The position numbers and the translations under genes were made by a program. This document shows positions 1 through 7,382 of a stretch of DNA of 7,468 nucleotides, piece after piece; position 1 is the stretch's first letter, and every line of letters starts with the position of its first letter. This DNA comes from JAVBQU01 sp031548675 (GTDB lineage: Bacteria > Bacteroidota > Bacteroidia > Bacteroidales > P3), in assembly GCA_031548675.1 (NCBI GenBank), contig JAVBQU010000212.1, positions 1-7,468 on the forward strand, read 5' to 3'. The notes below the pieces were generated by a model, which made no database searches, had not been told where the DNA came from, and worked only from the letters and a program-made list of their open reading frames with translations.

Positions 1-1
1 T

Positions 2-526
2 ATTCCCCAAGACGTATTTATTGCTTCGGGTGCTACCGTTAAACCCAGTCTGTTGTTTTTTAAGAAATTCACAGAAGAAGAAGCTAAGCAATATAATGTT
101 ATTAAAAAGAAAGCCGAAAAAGAAATCGTAACAAAGTATAAAACTGAGTTAGAAGCCTTGGAACAACAACTTTCTGAGAGAGGTAAGACAACTGCTGAAA
201 AGAAAGAATTGAAGGCGAAGCAAAAAGAAATAGAACTGCAAATGGAAGCGGAAATAAAAGCGTTGATTAAAACCCGATTTGATTACCAAGTGCCCCTTGC
301 AGAGGTCGAAAAAGCTGGAATTAGCACCACCGGAGCGGAAATTGAAAATGAATTGGAGCCATTGGAAATTGAATATACTACTTACCGCAAGGCCAACAAG
401 CTTTGGGATAATACTTTTTCAAAGGTGACCTATCAAATTATGGATAACCATAATATTTACCGAATTCCTATAGCTGAAGGAAATGTAGTAGGAGAACCGG
501 AAGTGTTTTATGAAAGAAAAAAATAA
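2..526 (+). CDS. hsdM: Type I restriction-modification DNA methyltransferase, M subunit (C-terminal 174 residues; 5' end outside window)
   Basis: The reading frame is open from the left edge, so this is the 3' end of a longer gene. The N-terminal part with the SAM-binding and NPPF/Y catalytic motifs is not in the window. The first visible residues (IPQDVFIASGATVKPSLLFF, then a Lys/Glu-rich stretch) match the end of the N6-adenine methylase domain of HsdM proteins. The following roughly 100 residues are highly charged and helical, as expected for the C-terminal segment through which HsdM contacts HsdS. A TTG at 53 could be read as a start, but homology-like sequence continues upstream of it, so it is internal. 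The stop overlaps the start of hsdS by 17 bp, the usual tight hsdM-hsdS coupling. Identity as HsdM is fairly sure from the sequence and the hsdS neighbour; the modified sequence cannot be told. Confidence 0.9.
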   Translation: MPQDVFIASGATVKPSLLFFKKFTEEEAKQYNVIKKKAEKEIVTKYKTELEALEQQLSERGKTTAEKKELKAKQKEIELQMEAEIKALIKTRFDYQVPLAEVEKAGISTTGAEIENELEPLEIEYTTYRKANKLWDNTFSKVTYQIMDNHNIYRIPIAEGNVVGEPEVFYERKK

Positions 527-1925
527 AACGATGTCGCAAACAGTAGCTAAAACATATCTTCGTTTTGTATCGTTGACAGGTTTAATCAATTGGAGTGTTC
601 AATATATGTTGGACACAAATTTCTCTTATGCCAACCAATACAAATTAGTGAAAATTGGAAATTTTCTAAGCCGTAATAAGACCCCTATTGATGTAGAAGA
701 TGATAAGAAATACAAGAGGGTTACTATTAAGGTAAATAATGGTGGTGTATTTCTGAGAGACATTGAAAAAGGGAAAAATATCGGAACGAAAAAGCAATTT
801 GTTATTTCCAAAGGACAATTTTTACTTTCTAAAATTGATGCAAGAAATGGTGCTTTTGGAGTTGTTTCAGAAGAAGTGGATGGAGCAATTATTACTGGTA
901 ATTTTTGGACTTTTGATGTGGATTACTCTGCCATCAACCCACATTTTCTCTCTCTAATAACAACGACACCTGAATTTATAAGATTTTCAGAAAATGCAAG
1001 TAATGGAACGACCAATCGGCATTATTTACAAGAAGATTTATTTCTTGCACAAACAATTCCTCTTCCGTCATTAGAGGAACAATCCCGCATTATTGAAAAT
1101 TACAATTCCAAAATACGCTATGCCGAAGAACAAGAAAAGCAAGCAAATACTTTGGAAAAAGAAATTGAGGAGTATTTGTTTGAGGTATTGGGGATAGAAG
1201 AAATAAAAAAGAAGAAGGGAGAAAAAGGGAAATTGTATTTTACGTCTTTTAAAGATATTGAGCAATGGGGAGTGGAAAAATCGTTTATTGCTCAAGAAAA
1301 CACTTTGCTTCATTCTGTAGAATATCCCAATGTAAAATTACAAGATTATGCATTTGTAAATCCTAAAACCGAATTGAAATTCAATAAGGAATCCGAAGAG
1401 ATGTCGTTTATTCCAATGGAATGTATTTCTGATATCTATGGAGAGGTTATTGAATTACGAGATGGACAAAAAAATCAAAGTAAAGGATATACCAAATTTC
1501 AAGATAACGACCTTATTTGGGCGAGAATAACACCATGTATGCAGAATGGTAAATCTACAGTTGTCAAAAATCTTAAAAATGGGATAGGATATGGCTCTAC
1601 CGAGTTTCATGTGTTGAGAATAAAAAAAGCAAAACTATCTATAGATTACCTCTATTTGTTGTTAAGAACTAATGTCGTTAGGGAGGATGCTGTAAATCAT
1701 TTTACAGGTTCAGCAGGACAACAAAGGGTTCCAAAACAGTATTTGGAAAATCTATCTATTCCATTGCCACCATTGACTATACAAAATGAAATTGTATTAC
1801 ATGTTTTGGGAGACAAGGAACACCAGGTAGAAGGCATAAAAGATAAGATTAAATCTCTTCGAAAAAGTGCCGAAGAAAATCGAAAGAGTGCAATAAAAGA
1901 ATTTGAAAAAGAAATATTTGAATAA
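510..1925 (+). CDS. hsdS: Type I restriction-modification specificity subunit (two target-recognition domains)
   Basis: This 471-residue protein has the classic HsdS plan of two half-subunits. TRD1 spans about residues 40-185 and ends in IPLPSLEEQ. A helical conserved region follows at about 186-230 (Glu/Lys-rich). TRD2 spans about 260-420 and ends in SIPLPPLTIQNEI. A second helical conserved region runs from about 425 to 471. The PLPxLxxQ boundary motif occurs after each TRD. HsdS recognises the bipartite DNA target and assembles with two HsdM (and HsdR for cleavage). The length is full size for the family, with no frameshift. The start is ATG 510, overlapping hsdM; an in-frame ATG at 531 (residue 8) is an alternative. 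The two TRDs are not obviously similar to each other, implying an asymmetric bipartite target. No second partial hsdS or recombinase is seen nearby, so phase-variable shuffling is not supported here. Confidence 0.93.
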   Translation: MKEKNKTMSQTVAKTYLRFVSLTGLINWSVQYMLDTNFSYANQYKLVKIGNFLSRNKTPIDVEDDKKYKRVTIKVNNGGVFLRDIEKGKNIGTKKQFVISKGQFLLSKIDARNGAFGVVSEEVDGAIITGNFWTFDVDYSAINPHFLSLITTTPEFIRFSENASNGTTNRHYLQEDLFLAQTIPLPSLEEQSRIIENYNSKIRYAEEQEKQANTLEKEIEEYLFEVLGIEEIKKKKGEKGKLYFTSFKDIEQWGVEKSFIAQENTLLHSVEYPNVKLQDYAFVNPKTELKFNKESEEMSFIPMECISDIYGEVIELRDGQKNQSKGYTKFQDNDLIWARITPCMQNGKSTVVKNLKNGIGYGSTEFHVLRIKKAKLSIDYLYLLLRTNVVREDAVNHFTGSAGQQRVPKQYLENLSIPLPPLTIQNEIVLHVLGDKEHQVEGIKDKIKSLRKSAEENRKSAIKEFEKEIFE

Positions 1926-3833
1926 GTGATGACACAACAAGACTTAGAAATTATTTTTGAACAAATAAGAACAAACAAGAAATCCGTAAGAATAAGAAAA
2001 CGAGAACTTGTGAACGCATTTCGTTATGAAAAGCGGACAAAGTGGAATGTTGCGCATATAAATAGTGTATTAAATCACAATGAAATAGAAACATTTCCTA
2101 ATTATGAATATGGGAATATTGACCACGAAGTAGAGCTAAGATATAAACCTTCAAACACCCCACCTGCAGGGTTTAAACTATATTCCCTATCTATTAATAA
2201 ATATAAAAACCTTTCAGATGTAACTATAAATTTTGAGAACACTCGAAATTATTGTGCTTTTATTGGCTTAAATGGCTCTGGTAAAAGCAATATACTTGAG
2301 GCAATAAGTGCAATTTTTAGCAATTTACATCATCTAACTTTGCCTAATTCAAAAGATAAGTTGGACTTTTCTTATACAATTTGCTATGCTTTAGATGGAA
2401 AATATTATCAAATTAATGATGGCAAATTAGATTCTTTAGAGAAACTGAATTCTACAATGCTTCCTAAAAACATCATAGCTTCATATAGTGGAGAAGATAC
2501 TCGACTTTGGGAAAGATTTTACAAGCCAATTTATGATCGATATTGTGGTAAATTAACAGCAGAGCAACAAGGATTTGCACCACCTTTCTTGTTTTATATA
2601 AATAGAGAACAATGGGAGATCGCTATGCTAGTTTTATTATATTCAGAAGATATTGATGTAGGATATTTTACGAGAGGTATCATGGCCGGTAGAAATTGTA
2701 CAATTTCGTTTGATTTTGAAAACAGGAATCTTTCTAAATGGATGGGAACTGCTACAGAGGCTTTTATCGAAGAAATAAAGAAAAAACAGGCATATACTAT
2801 TGAAGAGTTTAGAAATACAATAAATAGTATCAGCTTTATAGATCAATCAAGTACCTTATTTTATTACTTATATAGAAGTTCTACAGGCAAAGAAAATCGA
2901 TTAGTATCAAAAATTAATATAAGTTTTGGAGATGGGAGTTCATTAGAAGCATTGAGTGAAGGCGAGAAAAGAATGATACTAGCAAACACAATAATTCATA
3001 TTCTTGCAACTGATAATAGCTTATGTTTATTTGACGAACCAGATTCGCATATTCATATTTCAAGAAAATCCGAATTGATTAAATTAATTGACAATGAAAA
3101 AAGGTATAGCATTTTAACAACTCATTCCCCTGTTTTCTTGGAAAAAATGAAGTCGGAAAATATACAATTTGTCAATAATGGAAAAATAGAACCTGTTGAT
3201 AAATTAAAACAAATAGTAGAGTTAACAAACGGAGAGTTTAATTATTTTGAAGGAGCATTTATCTTGAGTTCAAAACATACCGTGGTTGTTGAGGGTACAG
3301 ATGATATTAAATATATTAAAAAAGCGATTGAAATACACTCAAACGAAGACCCTAAATATAAAGAATTAAACAAAGTTGCATTTATCCCTCAAGGCAGTGC
3401 CGGACATACAGAATCCTTTTTCAAAGATATAATCATTAATTTGCTTCCACGAAGCAACAAAGTATTATACATTTTTGACTATGATCAGGCAGGAGTTGAT
3501 GGTTGGAAAAAAATAGAAAATAATAAAGCTACTTATTCCACCCTTGATAATATTTTTTATCAAGAAGACTATACAACAGCCTATGATTCCTCTATAAAAA
3601 TTCCACAAATTCCATTTTATGTTGAAGACTTTTTTCACGAAGATTCTTACAGTAGTATTGTAGGTAATTTACCCGCAAAGATGAATAAATACAAAGAATT
3701 TAAATCAAGGAGTAATTTGCATACTTCAATTAAAAACCATATTGAGAAAAATCACAATGATTTTGATAAAAAATATTATGTTGGATTTAAACCGTTATTA
3801 GATAAAATGTTAGAAATATTTTTTAATGAGTAA
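1926..3833 (+). CDS. ABC-type ATPase fused to TOPRIM-like nuclease domain (OLD/PARIS-like defence protein)
   Basis: The protein has 635 residues and three visible parts. Residues 1-75 form a small basic module (KRTKWNVAHIN, then FPNYEYGNIDHEVEL) resembling a short N-terminal domain seen on various defence proteins. Residues 85-420 are an SMC/OLD-like ATPase: Walker A GLNGSGKS (114-121), ABC signature LSEGEKR (343-349), Walker B LCLFDEPDSH (366-375) and H-loop TTHSP (398-402). Residues 450-570 look like a TOPRIM/DUF4435-type domain: VVVEGTDD (453-460, Glu456), then IFDYDQAG (516-523, Asp518/Asp520) and VEDFF (566-570). Such proteins are ATP-controlled nucleases (OLD, GajA) or ATPase/TOPRIM abortive-infection pairs (AriA/AriB of PARIS). 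GTG 1926 abuts the hsdS stop; ATG 1929 is the next codon and equally plausible. Location behind hsdS parallels the ATPase-type extra ORFs of other type I loci. Domain call is strong; the exact family is inferred. Confidence 0.85.
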   Translation: MMTQQDLEIIFEQIRTNKKSVRIRKRELVNAFRYEKRTKWNVAHINSVLNHNEIETFPNYEYGNIDHEVELRYKPSNTPPAGFKLYSLSINKYKNLSDVTINFENTRNYCAFIGLNGSGKSNILEAISAIFSNLHHLTLPNSKDKLDFSYTICYALDGKYYQINDGKLDSLEKLNSTMLPKNIIASYSGEDTRLWERFYKPIYDRYCGKLTAEQQGFAPPFLFYINREQWEIAMLVLLYSEDIDVGYFTRGIMAGRNCTISFDFENRNLSKWMGTATEAFIEEIKKKQAYTIEEFRNTINSISFIDQSSTLFYYLYRSSTGKENRLVSKINISFGDGSSLEALSEGEKRMILANTIIHILATDNSLCLFDEPDSHIHISRKSELIKLIDNEKRYSILTTHSPVFLEKMKSENIQFVNNGKIEPVDKLKQIVELTNGEFNYFEGAFILSSKHTVVVEGTDDIKYIKKAIEIHSNEDPKYKELNKVAFIPQGSAGHTESFFKDIIINLLPRSNKVLYIFDYDQAGVDGWKKIENNKATYSTLDNIFYQEDYTTAYDSSIKIPQIPFYVEDFFHEDSYSSIVGNLPAKMNKYKEFKSRSNLHTSIKNHIEKNHNDFDKKYYVGFKPLLDKMLEIFFNE

Positions 3834-3852
3834 AAAATAAATCGATAAAATT

Positions 3853-4581
3853 ATGTGTATTAATATGGTAGATTGGCTAAACTTGTTAGTAACATCAATA
3901 TTAACCTTCGTTATTATTGTTATCACATTTCGTTTAGGTCGAAGACAAAATAAAATAAGTGAAGAACAAAACGAGTTGCAGCAAAGGATAAGCGATGACC
4001 AAAATAACTTACAGAAGTTGCTTGCTGAAAAAGATGTAAAGGTCGCCTTGTACCAACATCGAATGAATTGCTACATGCAAGTAATGCAAGCGTTGGATAT
4101 TATTATGTCTGCAAAATTGGAAGATGCTATAGATATTGTTAACAATGGAAACGTAAGGAATATTTTAAATAAAATTTCGGAAGGAAGAAGCCTGTTGTTT
4201 AAAGCGTATATAGAATCGCAAGCGTTATTTAATCAAGATGTCATTGTTCGCATCGGAACGATTTACAATCAGTATAACAAGCTCTATAATATGTTTTGTG
4301 ATATTATAATGATTTCTGATGAAGACTTTAACAAACGAAGAATAAAAATTGTAACTGCAATCGGAGTATTACCAACGGATTCCAAATTTGATGTTTTATC
4401 AAAGTACAATTCTTTTATGAAATCAAAAGGTAGTAAAGATGTTATGATTCAAATCTATCCAGAATTAGAAGAGTACTCAGCCATATTGGATGAATTAAGA
4501 AATGAGTTTCAGCCCAACAATCAATTATTTCAATTGATGAAAGAATATGTACAAATTGAGAATTTCAATAATAATAAATAG
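3853..4581 (+). CDS. Membrane-anchored coiled-coil protein of unknown function
   Basis: I do not recognise a named family. The 242-residue protein begins with one strongly hydrophobic helix (about residues 9-26, LLVTSILTFVIIVITF), followed by positive residues RLGRRQNK, so the bulk is probably cytoplasmic with the N-terminus out or hairpinned in the membrane. Residues 33-65 are rich in Gln, Asn, Glu and Leu in heptad-like spacing and should form a coiled coil. The rest (about 66-235) looks all-helical and soluble, with no catalytic motif I can see. The start could be ATG 3853 or ATG 3865 (Met5); neither has a clear ribosome-binding site. It follows the ATPase-TOPRIM gene by 19 bp and precedes the nuclease gene by 32 bp, so it is probably co-transcribed. 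By analogy with other defence operons it might be a membrane effector or anchor for the ATPase; that is inference only. Confidence 0.8.
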   Translation: MCINMVDWLNLLVTSILTFVIIVITFRLGRRQNKISEEQNELQQRISDDQNNLQKLLAEKDVKVALYQHRMNCYMQVMQALDIIMSAKLEDAIDIVNNGNVRNILNKISEGRSLLFKAYIESQALFNQDVIVRIGTIYNQYNKLYNMFCDIIMISDEDFNKRRIKIVTAIGVLPTDSKFDVLSKYNSFMKSKGSKDVMIQIYPELEEYSAILDELRNEFQPNNQLFQLMKEYVQIENFNNNK

Positions 4582-4613
4582 AATGTCAGTCAAATAATAA
4601 TAAATTTCATTCC

Positions 4614-5712
4614 ATGAACACCCAACTTCTCAAACAACATATCGCCACTTATAAAAAGTGGTTAAACTCTAATAAGGAAGAAGCTCAACATGAGCAAACG
4701 GAACGTACAAAGTTATCATTGACTTATCAAGCATATTCCAAGGAAAGAATGCTTGCCATGAATGAAGATGATATTTACGAGTATATCGCCCCACTTTGGG
4801 CAATGCTGATTTGGGGAAATAAGCAATATGTAATCGACAAACTGATTGCTGACAATGGACTGGAGCAACTCAAAAAACAATTGGTAAATTTGGTTTGGGG
4901 AACTGATAAAGTAGAGAACCGTTGGGATGAATTCCGTAAAAAGATAAAAGGCATGGGACCAGCCATGATGAGTGAATTACTTTGCAAAACACATTCTGAA
5001 GACTGTTTGCTCTGGAATCGTAGGGCACTTATTGCTTTCGATTATTTAGGTATTCCCAAACTGCCTCGATATGATTATCAGTTTACAGGTAAAATGTATG
5101 CATCGCTTTGTGAGCAAGGGAAAACCATTTCCAAAGTTATGCAAGAAGAGAAAATAACTTCCACCGATTTATTGGCTGTTGATTATTTTATTTGGCAAGA
5201 ATTACAAGTCCAATCAAACCTCAGTAAATTAACGATTGGAGAAAGTTCATCAAAAGAAGTGGCTGAGCAGATAGAGAAAGCACCTAAAAAGGAAGCGGAG
5301 TTCATTCATAATGATATTCGCGATAAAGTTGCTAACATTGGTCGATGGTTAGGTTTTAATGCAGAAATAGAGAAAAAAAATAGCTGCTGGTGCAATTGTC
5401 GATGCTGTTTGGGAAGTGACTATTGGCAATATGGGACGAGTGATTTACGTATTTGAAGTGCAAACATCGGGTTCCATTGATAGCCTCATATTGAATCTGA
5501 TGAAAGCGAAGAATAACAAAGCGGTACAAGGTATAGTCGCAGTTACTGACCAGAAACAAATAGAGAAAATTAAAAAAGAAATTGGGGACTTGAACCAATT
5601 TAATGGTGAATTAAAATTCTGGGATTATACAGAAGTCCTTAAAGTACATGAATCGCTACAATATGTGAATGAGTCTATCAATAACTTAGGTTTAGTGCCG
5701 TTAGGATTGTAA
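4614..5712 (+). pseudogene. Helix-hairpin-helix / PD-(D/E)XK-like nuclease gene split by a +1-frame disruption at an A8 tract
   Basis: The frame from ATG 4614 runs to a stop at 5454-5456 (280 residues). After the A-run at 5373-5380 its sequence turns Cys/Trp-rich and unlike protein (SCWCNCRCCLG). Removing one A joins it to the frame ending at 5712 and gives a coherent protein of about 365 residues. Residues 108-146 carry a helix-hairpin-helix-like segment (KIKGMGPAMMSELLC, then LLWNRRAL) as seen in N-terminal parts of some McrBC-type and repair proteins. The restored C-terminal part (about 230-365) resembles a PD-(D/E)XK core: RWLGF, GAIVDAVWEV (Asp263) and VIYVFEVQTSGS (Glu281, Gln283 in the Lys position). 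A restriction-type nuclease acting with the R-M neighbours is the best guess. The shift may be a real inactivation, a transcriptional-slippage site or a homopolymer sequencing error. The short frame starting at GTG 5416 is only the detached 3' end, not a separate gene. Confidence 0.75.
5373..5380 (+). other. A8 homopolymer at the frameshift in the nuclease gene
   Basis: Eight A residues follow GAG in the 5' frame (GAG AAA AAA AAT AGC). Seven would give GAG AAA AAA ATA GCT GCT, which continues in the conserved downstream frame. A -1 ribosomal shift here would hit TAG at once (5381-5383), so only a one-base loss (or +1 shift) restores the protein. Runs of this length are prone to polymerase slippage and to sequencing error. 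Confidence 0.85.
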
Positions 5713-5715
5713 ATA

Positions 5716-6591
5716 ATGAGCAACAACGCCAAAATATCAATCCGTTTTTTCGACGACCGTGAAGTTCGGGCTGTCTGGGATGAAGAAAACAACAAATGGT
5801 GGTTTTCCGTCGTTGATATTGTGTCGGCCATAACCGAGAGCCCAAGACCAAGAGTGTATTGGGGGACACTTAAAAGCCGTCTTAAAAAGCAGAACAGTGA
5901 GTTGTATTCAAAATGTATACAACTGAAACTTATGTCGGCAGACGGTAAGAAATACGCCACCGATTGTTATTCGCAGTACGATATAACTGAGCTTGTAAAA
6001 GTCATCCCAAGTAAAAAATCAATAAAATTTTTGGATTGGTTTACTTATAGCGACAATAGTATTGACGGGCAAAGCAAGAAGAAGGCATATACTTTTTGGG
6101 AAAGCAACCTCGTTGCTACTCAAGACATCGGAACGACAAAGAGTTTGCAGCAAATACACGCCTACCTGTTTGGTGGGCTTTACGATTTTGCAGGGCAAAT
6201 AAGGCAAAAAAACATTTCAAAAGGCGGCTTTCAATTTGCAGTATCACACTTTCTCGGCAACACTTTAAAGCAAATTGAGGAAATGCCTGAAAACACATTT
6301 GACGAAATTGCCGATAAATACGTAGAGATGAACATTGCACACCCATTCATGGAAGGCAACGGACGAAGCACACGCATTTGGTTGGATTTGATTCTGAAAA
6401 AGAACTTGAAAAAGTGCGTTGATTGGAGCAAAATCGGTAAAACCGAGTATATGAACGCCATGATAAAAAGTGCTACAAACAGCGCAGATATAAAACGCCT
6501 GCTGGAAAAAGCTCTTACAGATGAAATCGATAGCCGGGAAATGTTCATGAAAGGAATCGACTATTCCTATTATTATGAGGAAAACGAATAA
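5716..6591 (+). CDS. fic: Bro-N-like domain fused to class III Fic AMP-transferase
   Basis: The protein has 291 residues. Residues 7-110 resemble the Bro-N/DinD-type domain of phage antirepressors (IRFFDDREVRAVWDE, WWFSVVDIVSAIT, KFLDWF), a likely DNA- or protein-binding module. Residues 120-291 form a Fic domain closely recalling the short Neisseria meningitidis Fic: LFGGLYDFAGQIR, the flap ISKGGFQFA and the catalytic motif HPFMEGNGRSTR (209-220; His209 base, Asn215/Arg217 for phosphate binding). The C-terminal SYYYEE (284-289) fits the class III inhibitory helix (S/T)xxxE with Ser284 and Glu288, though the usual following Gly/Asn is Glu. Fic enzymes transfer AMP from ATP to hydroxyl side chains; the meningococcal protein modifies gyrase GyrB, so a toxin-like target is plausible. 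It starts 3 bp after the nuclease frame and ends the operon. All catalytic residues are present, so it looks active. No separate antitoxin is seen, consistent with cis inhibition. Confidence 0.92.
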   Translation: MSNNAKISIRFFDDREVRAVWDEENNKWWFSVVDIVSAITESPRPRVYWGTLKSRLKKQNSELYSKCIQLKLMSADGKKYATDCYSQYDITELVKVIPSKKSIKFLDWFTYSDNSIDGQSKKKAYTFWESNLVATQDIGTTKSLQQIHAYLFGGLYDFAGQIRQKNISKGGFQFAVSHFLGNTLKQIEEMPENTFDEIADKYVEMNIAHPFMEGNGRSTRIWLDLILKKNLKKCVDWSKIGKTEYMNAMIKSATNSADIKRLLEKALTDEIDSREMFMKGIDYSYYYEENE

Positions 6592-6674
6592 CTATTGCGC
6601 AATAAAATGACGAGAAGGTTACCGATGATCATCGTTTTATCTGTATCGCATTTGTACCATAAAACCATAACTAA
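6592..6674. other. Convergent intergenic region with two 12-bp palindromes; weak terminator candidate
   Basis: This gap separates the rightward operon from the leftward HU-like gene. It holds two perfect palindromes, TATTGCGCAATA (6593-6604) just after the fic stop and CGATGATCATCG (6623-6634), the latter followed by TTTTAT on the + strand. Folded in RNA the second gives only a short stem with a four-base loop before the T-run, so termination strength is doubtful. No gene is seen here. Confidence 0.35.
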
Positions 6675-7283
6675 CTAATATTCAGTATTCAACAAATATA
6701 CCACCGTTCTGCCCGCGCCGTATTTGGTCAACCATCCTTCTTCTAAAAAAGCGTTCAGTGTGCGAATGGCTGCATTCCTGTTTCTCGCTCCCGTGAGCCT
6801 CATGAAGTCGGTCCGTGTAATGACAGGTTTCTTGGTCAGGTACTTTTTCAGAACTTCAGCACATTCCTCCCGGGTCAGTTCTTTCAGCTTACTTTTATTT
6901 CGCGGACGTTGAACCCGCTCCACTCCTGCGCGCGAAAGTTTATCTTTCGCATAGACTCCTGCCCGGTAGTTCAGGCGGTTGATACGAATGGATTCTGCCC
7001 GTATCTCATTCGGGCTGTCCACCAGCTGGCTGGTTACAGAAGCAGCGAAGTATCCCAGATCGCCGACCTGCACTTCGTATCCGTCGGCAACAAAGTCCAG
7101 TACAGCATCAGTAAGTATGTCCATAAAACCTTTGGCCTCTGCTTTGCTTATTCCGCTTGTCTGACCGATCCATTTAGCCAACCTTTCGGTAGTGATCTTT
7201 CCACTGGATACGGCACGGGCGCGGTACTTTCCTTTTGTTTTATTCAGCTCATTTACTTCAACGAAATCGTAATTAAGTGCCAT
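6675..7283 (-). CDS. HU/IHF-like DNA-binding protein with C-terminal winged-helix-like domain
   Basis: The 202-residue protein is read leftward. Residues 28-85 match the HU/IHF fold as found in Bacteroidetes HU-like proteins: a helical part (TTERLAKWIGQTSGISKAEA, ILTDAVLDFVADG) followed by the strand motif VQVGDLGYFAASV. A basic linker follows (about 105-135, RVQRPRNKSK). The C-terminal part (about 138-198) looks like a helix-turn-helix or winged helix: EECAEVLKKYL, TRTDFMRLTGARNRNAAIRTL, FLEEGWLTKYGAGRTVVYLL. It is about twice the size of ordinary HU (about 90 residues) and is the longer type common in Bacteroidales genomes, probably nucleoid-associated or regulatory. It is on the opposite strand from the defence genes and clearly more G+C-rich in codon choice, so probably a resident gene outside the acquired block. 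The start is ATG at 7283, giving the typical MALNYDFVE-like beginning; no strong ribosome-binding site is visible. Confidence 0.88.
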   Translation of the reverse strand: MALNYDFVEVNELNKTKGKYRARAVSSGKITTERLAKWIGQTSGISKAEAKGFMDILTDAVLDFVADGYEVQVGDLGYFAASVTSQLVDSPNEIRAESIRINRLNYRAGVYAKDKLSRAGVERVQRPRNKSKLKELTREECAEVLKKYLTKKPVITRTDFMRLTGARNRNAAIRTLNAFLEEGWLTKYGAGRTVVYLLNTEY

Positions 7284-7354
7284 AAGTATATGCTTTAGGG
7301 TGAGTATTAATAAAACTAATAGCCGGTTCGCATAAATCTATTTCTGCCGGTGCA

Positions 7355-7362
7355 CAAATCTA
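7355..7362 (-). promoter_or_regulatory. Candidate Bacteroidetes -7 promoter box for the HU-like gene
   Basis: On the minus strand this reads TAGATTTG, an exact match to the Bacteroidetes consensus TAnnTTTG, about 70 bp upstream of the start codon. A TTTG lies upstream, but with only 12 bases between the boxes, shorter than the usual spacing, so the -33 element is doubtful. A second, weaker match (TAGATTTA on the minus strand, 7333-7340) lies closer to the gene. Confidence 0.35.
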
Positions 7363-7382
7363 CTAAAAAATTAGCAAATAAG

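Noticed and set aside
510..1925. Phase-variable (invertible) hsdS cassette, as known in Bacteroides
   Set aside because: No second or partial hsdS, no inverted repeats around the TRDs and no tyrosine recombinase gene are visible in this window.
4567..4605. Direct repeat of AATAATAATAAAT (4567-4579 and 4593-4605)
   Set aside because: Simple AT-rich triplet-like sequence at a gene junction; likely by chance, with no sign of a mobile element or array.
5373..5383. Programmed -1 ribosomal frameshift at A AAA AAA A
   Set aside because: A -1 shift enters a frame with TAG at 5381-5383; the downstream nuclease frame needs the opposite shift.
5416..5712. Separate small gene (GTG start, 98 codons), possibly an antitoxin for the adjacent Fic protein
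   Set aside because: Conserved-looking protein sequence continues upstream of the GTG in the same frame back to the A8 tract and joins the nuclease; it is the detached 3' end of that gene.
5625..5960. Leftward reading frame across the start of fic
   Set aside because: It overlaps the conserved Bro-N-like coding sequence and has low-complexity Ser/Leu-rich translation; a shadow frame.
6909..7298. Rightward reading frame opposite the HU-like gene
   Set aside because: It is the mirror of a well-supported leftward gene; its translation is Ser/Cys-rich and shows no domain.
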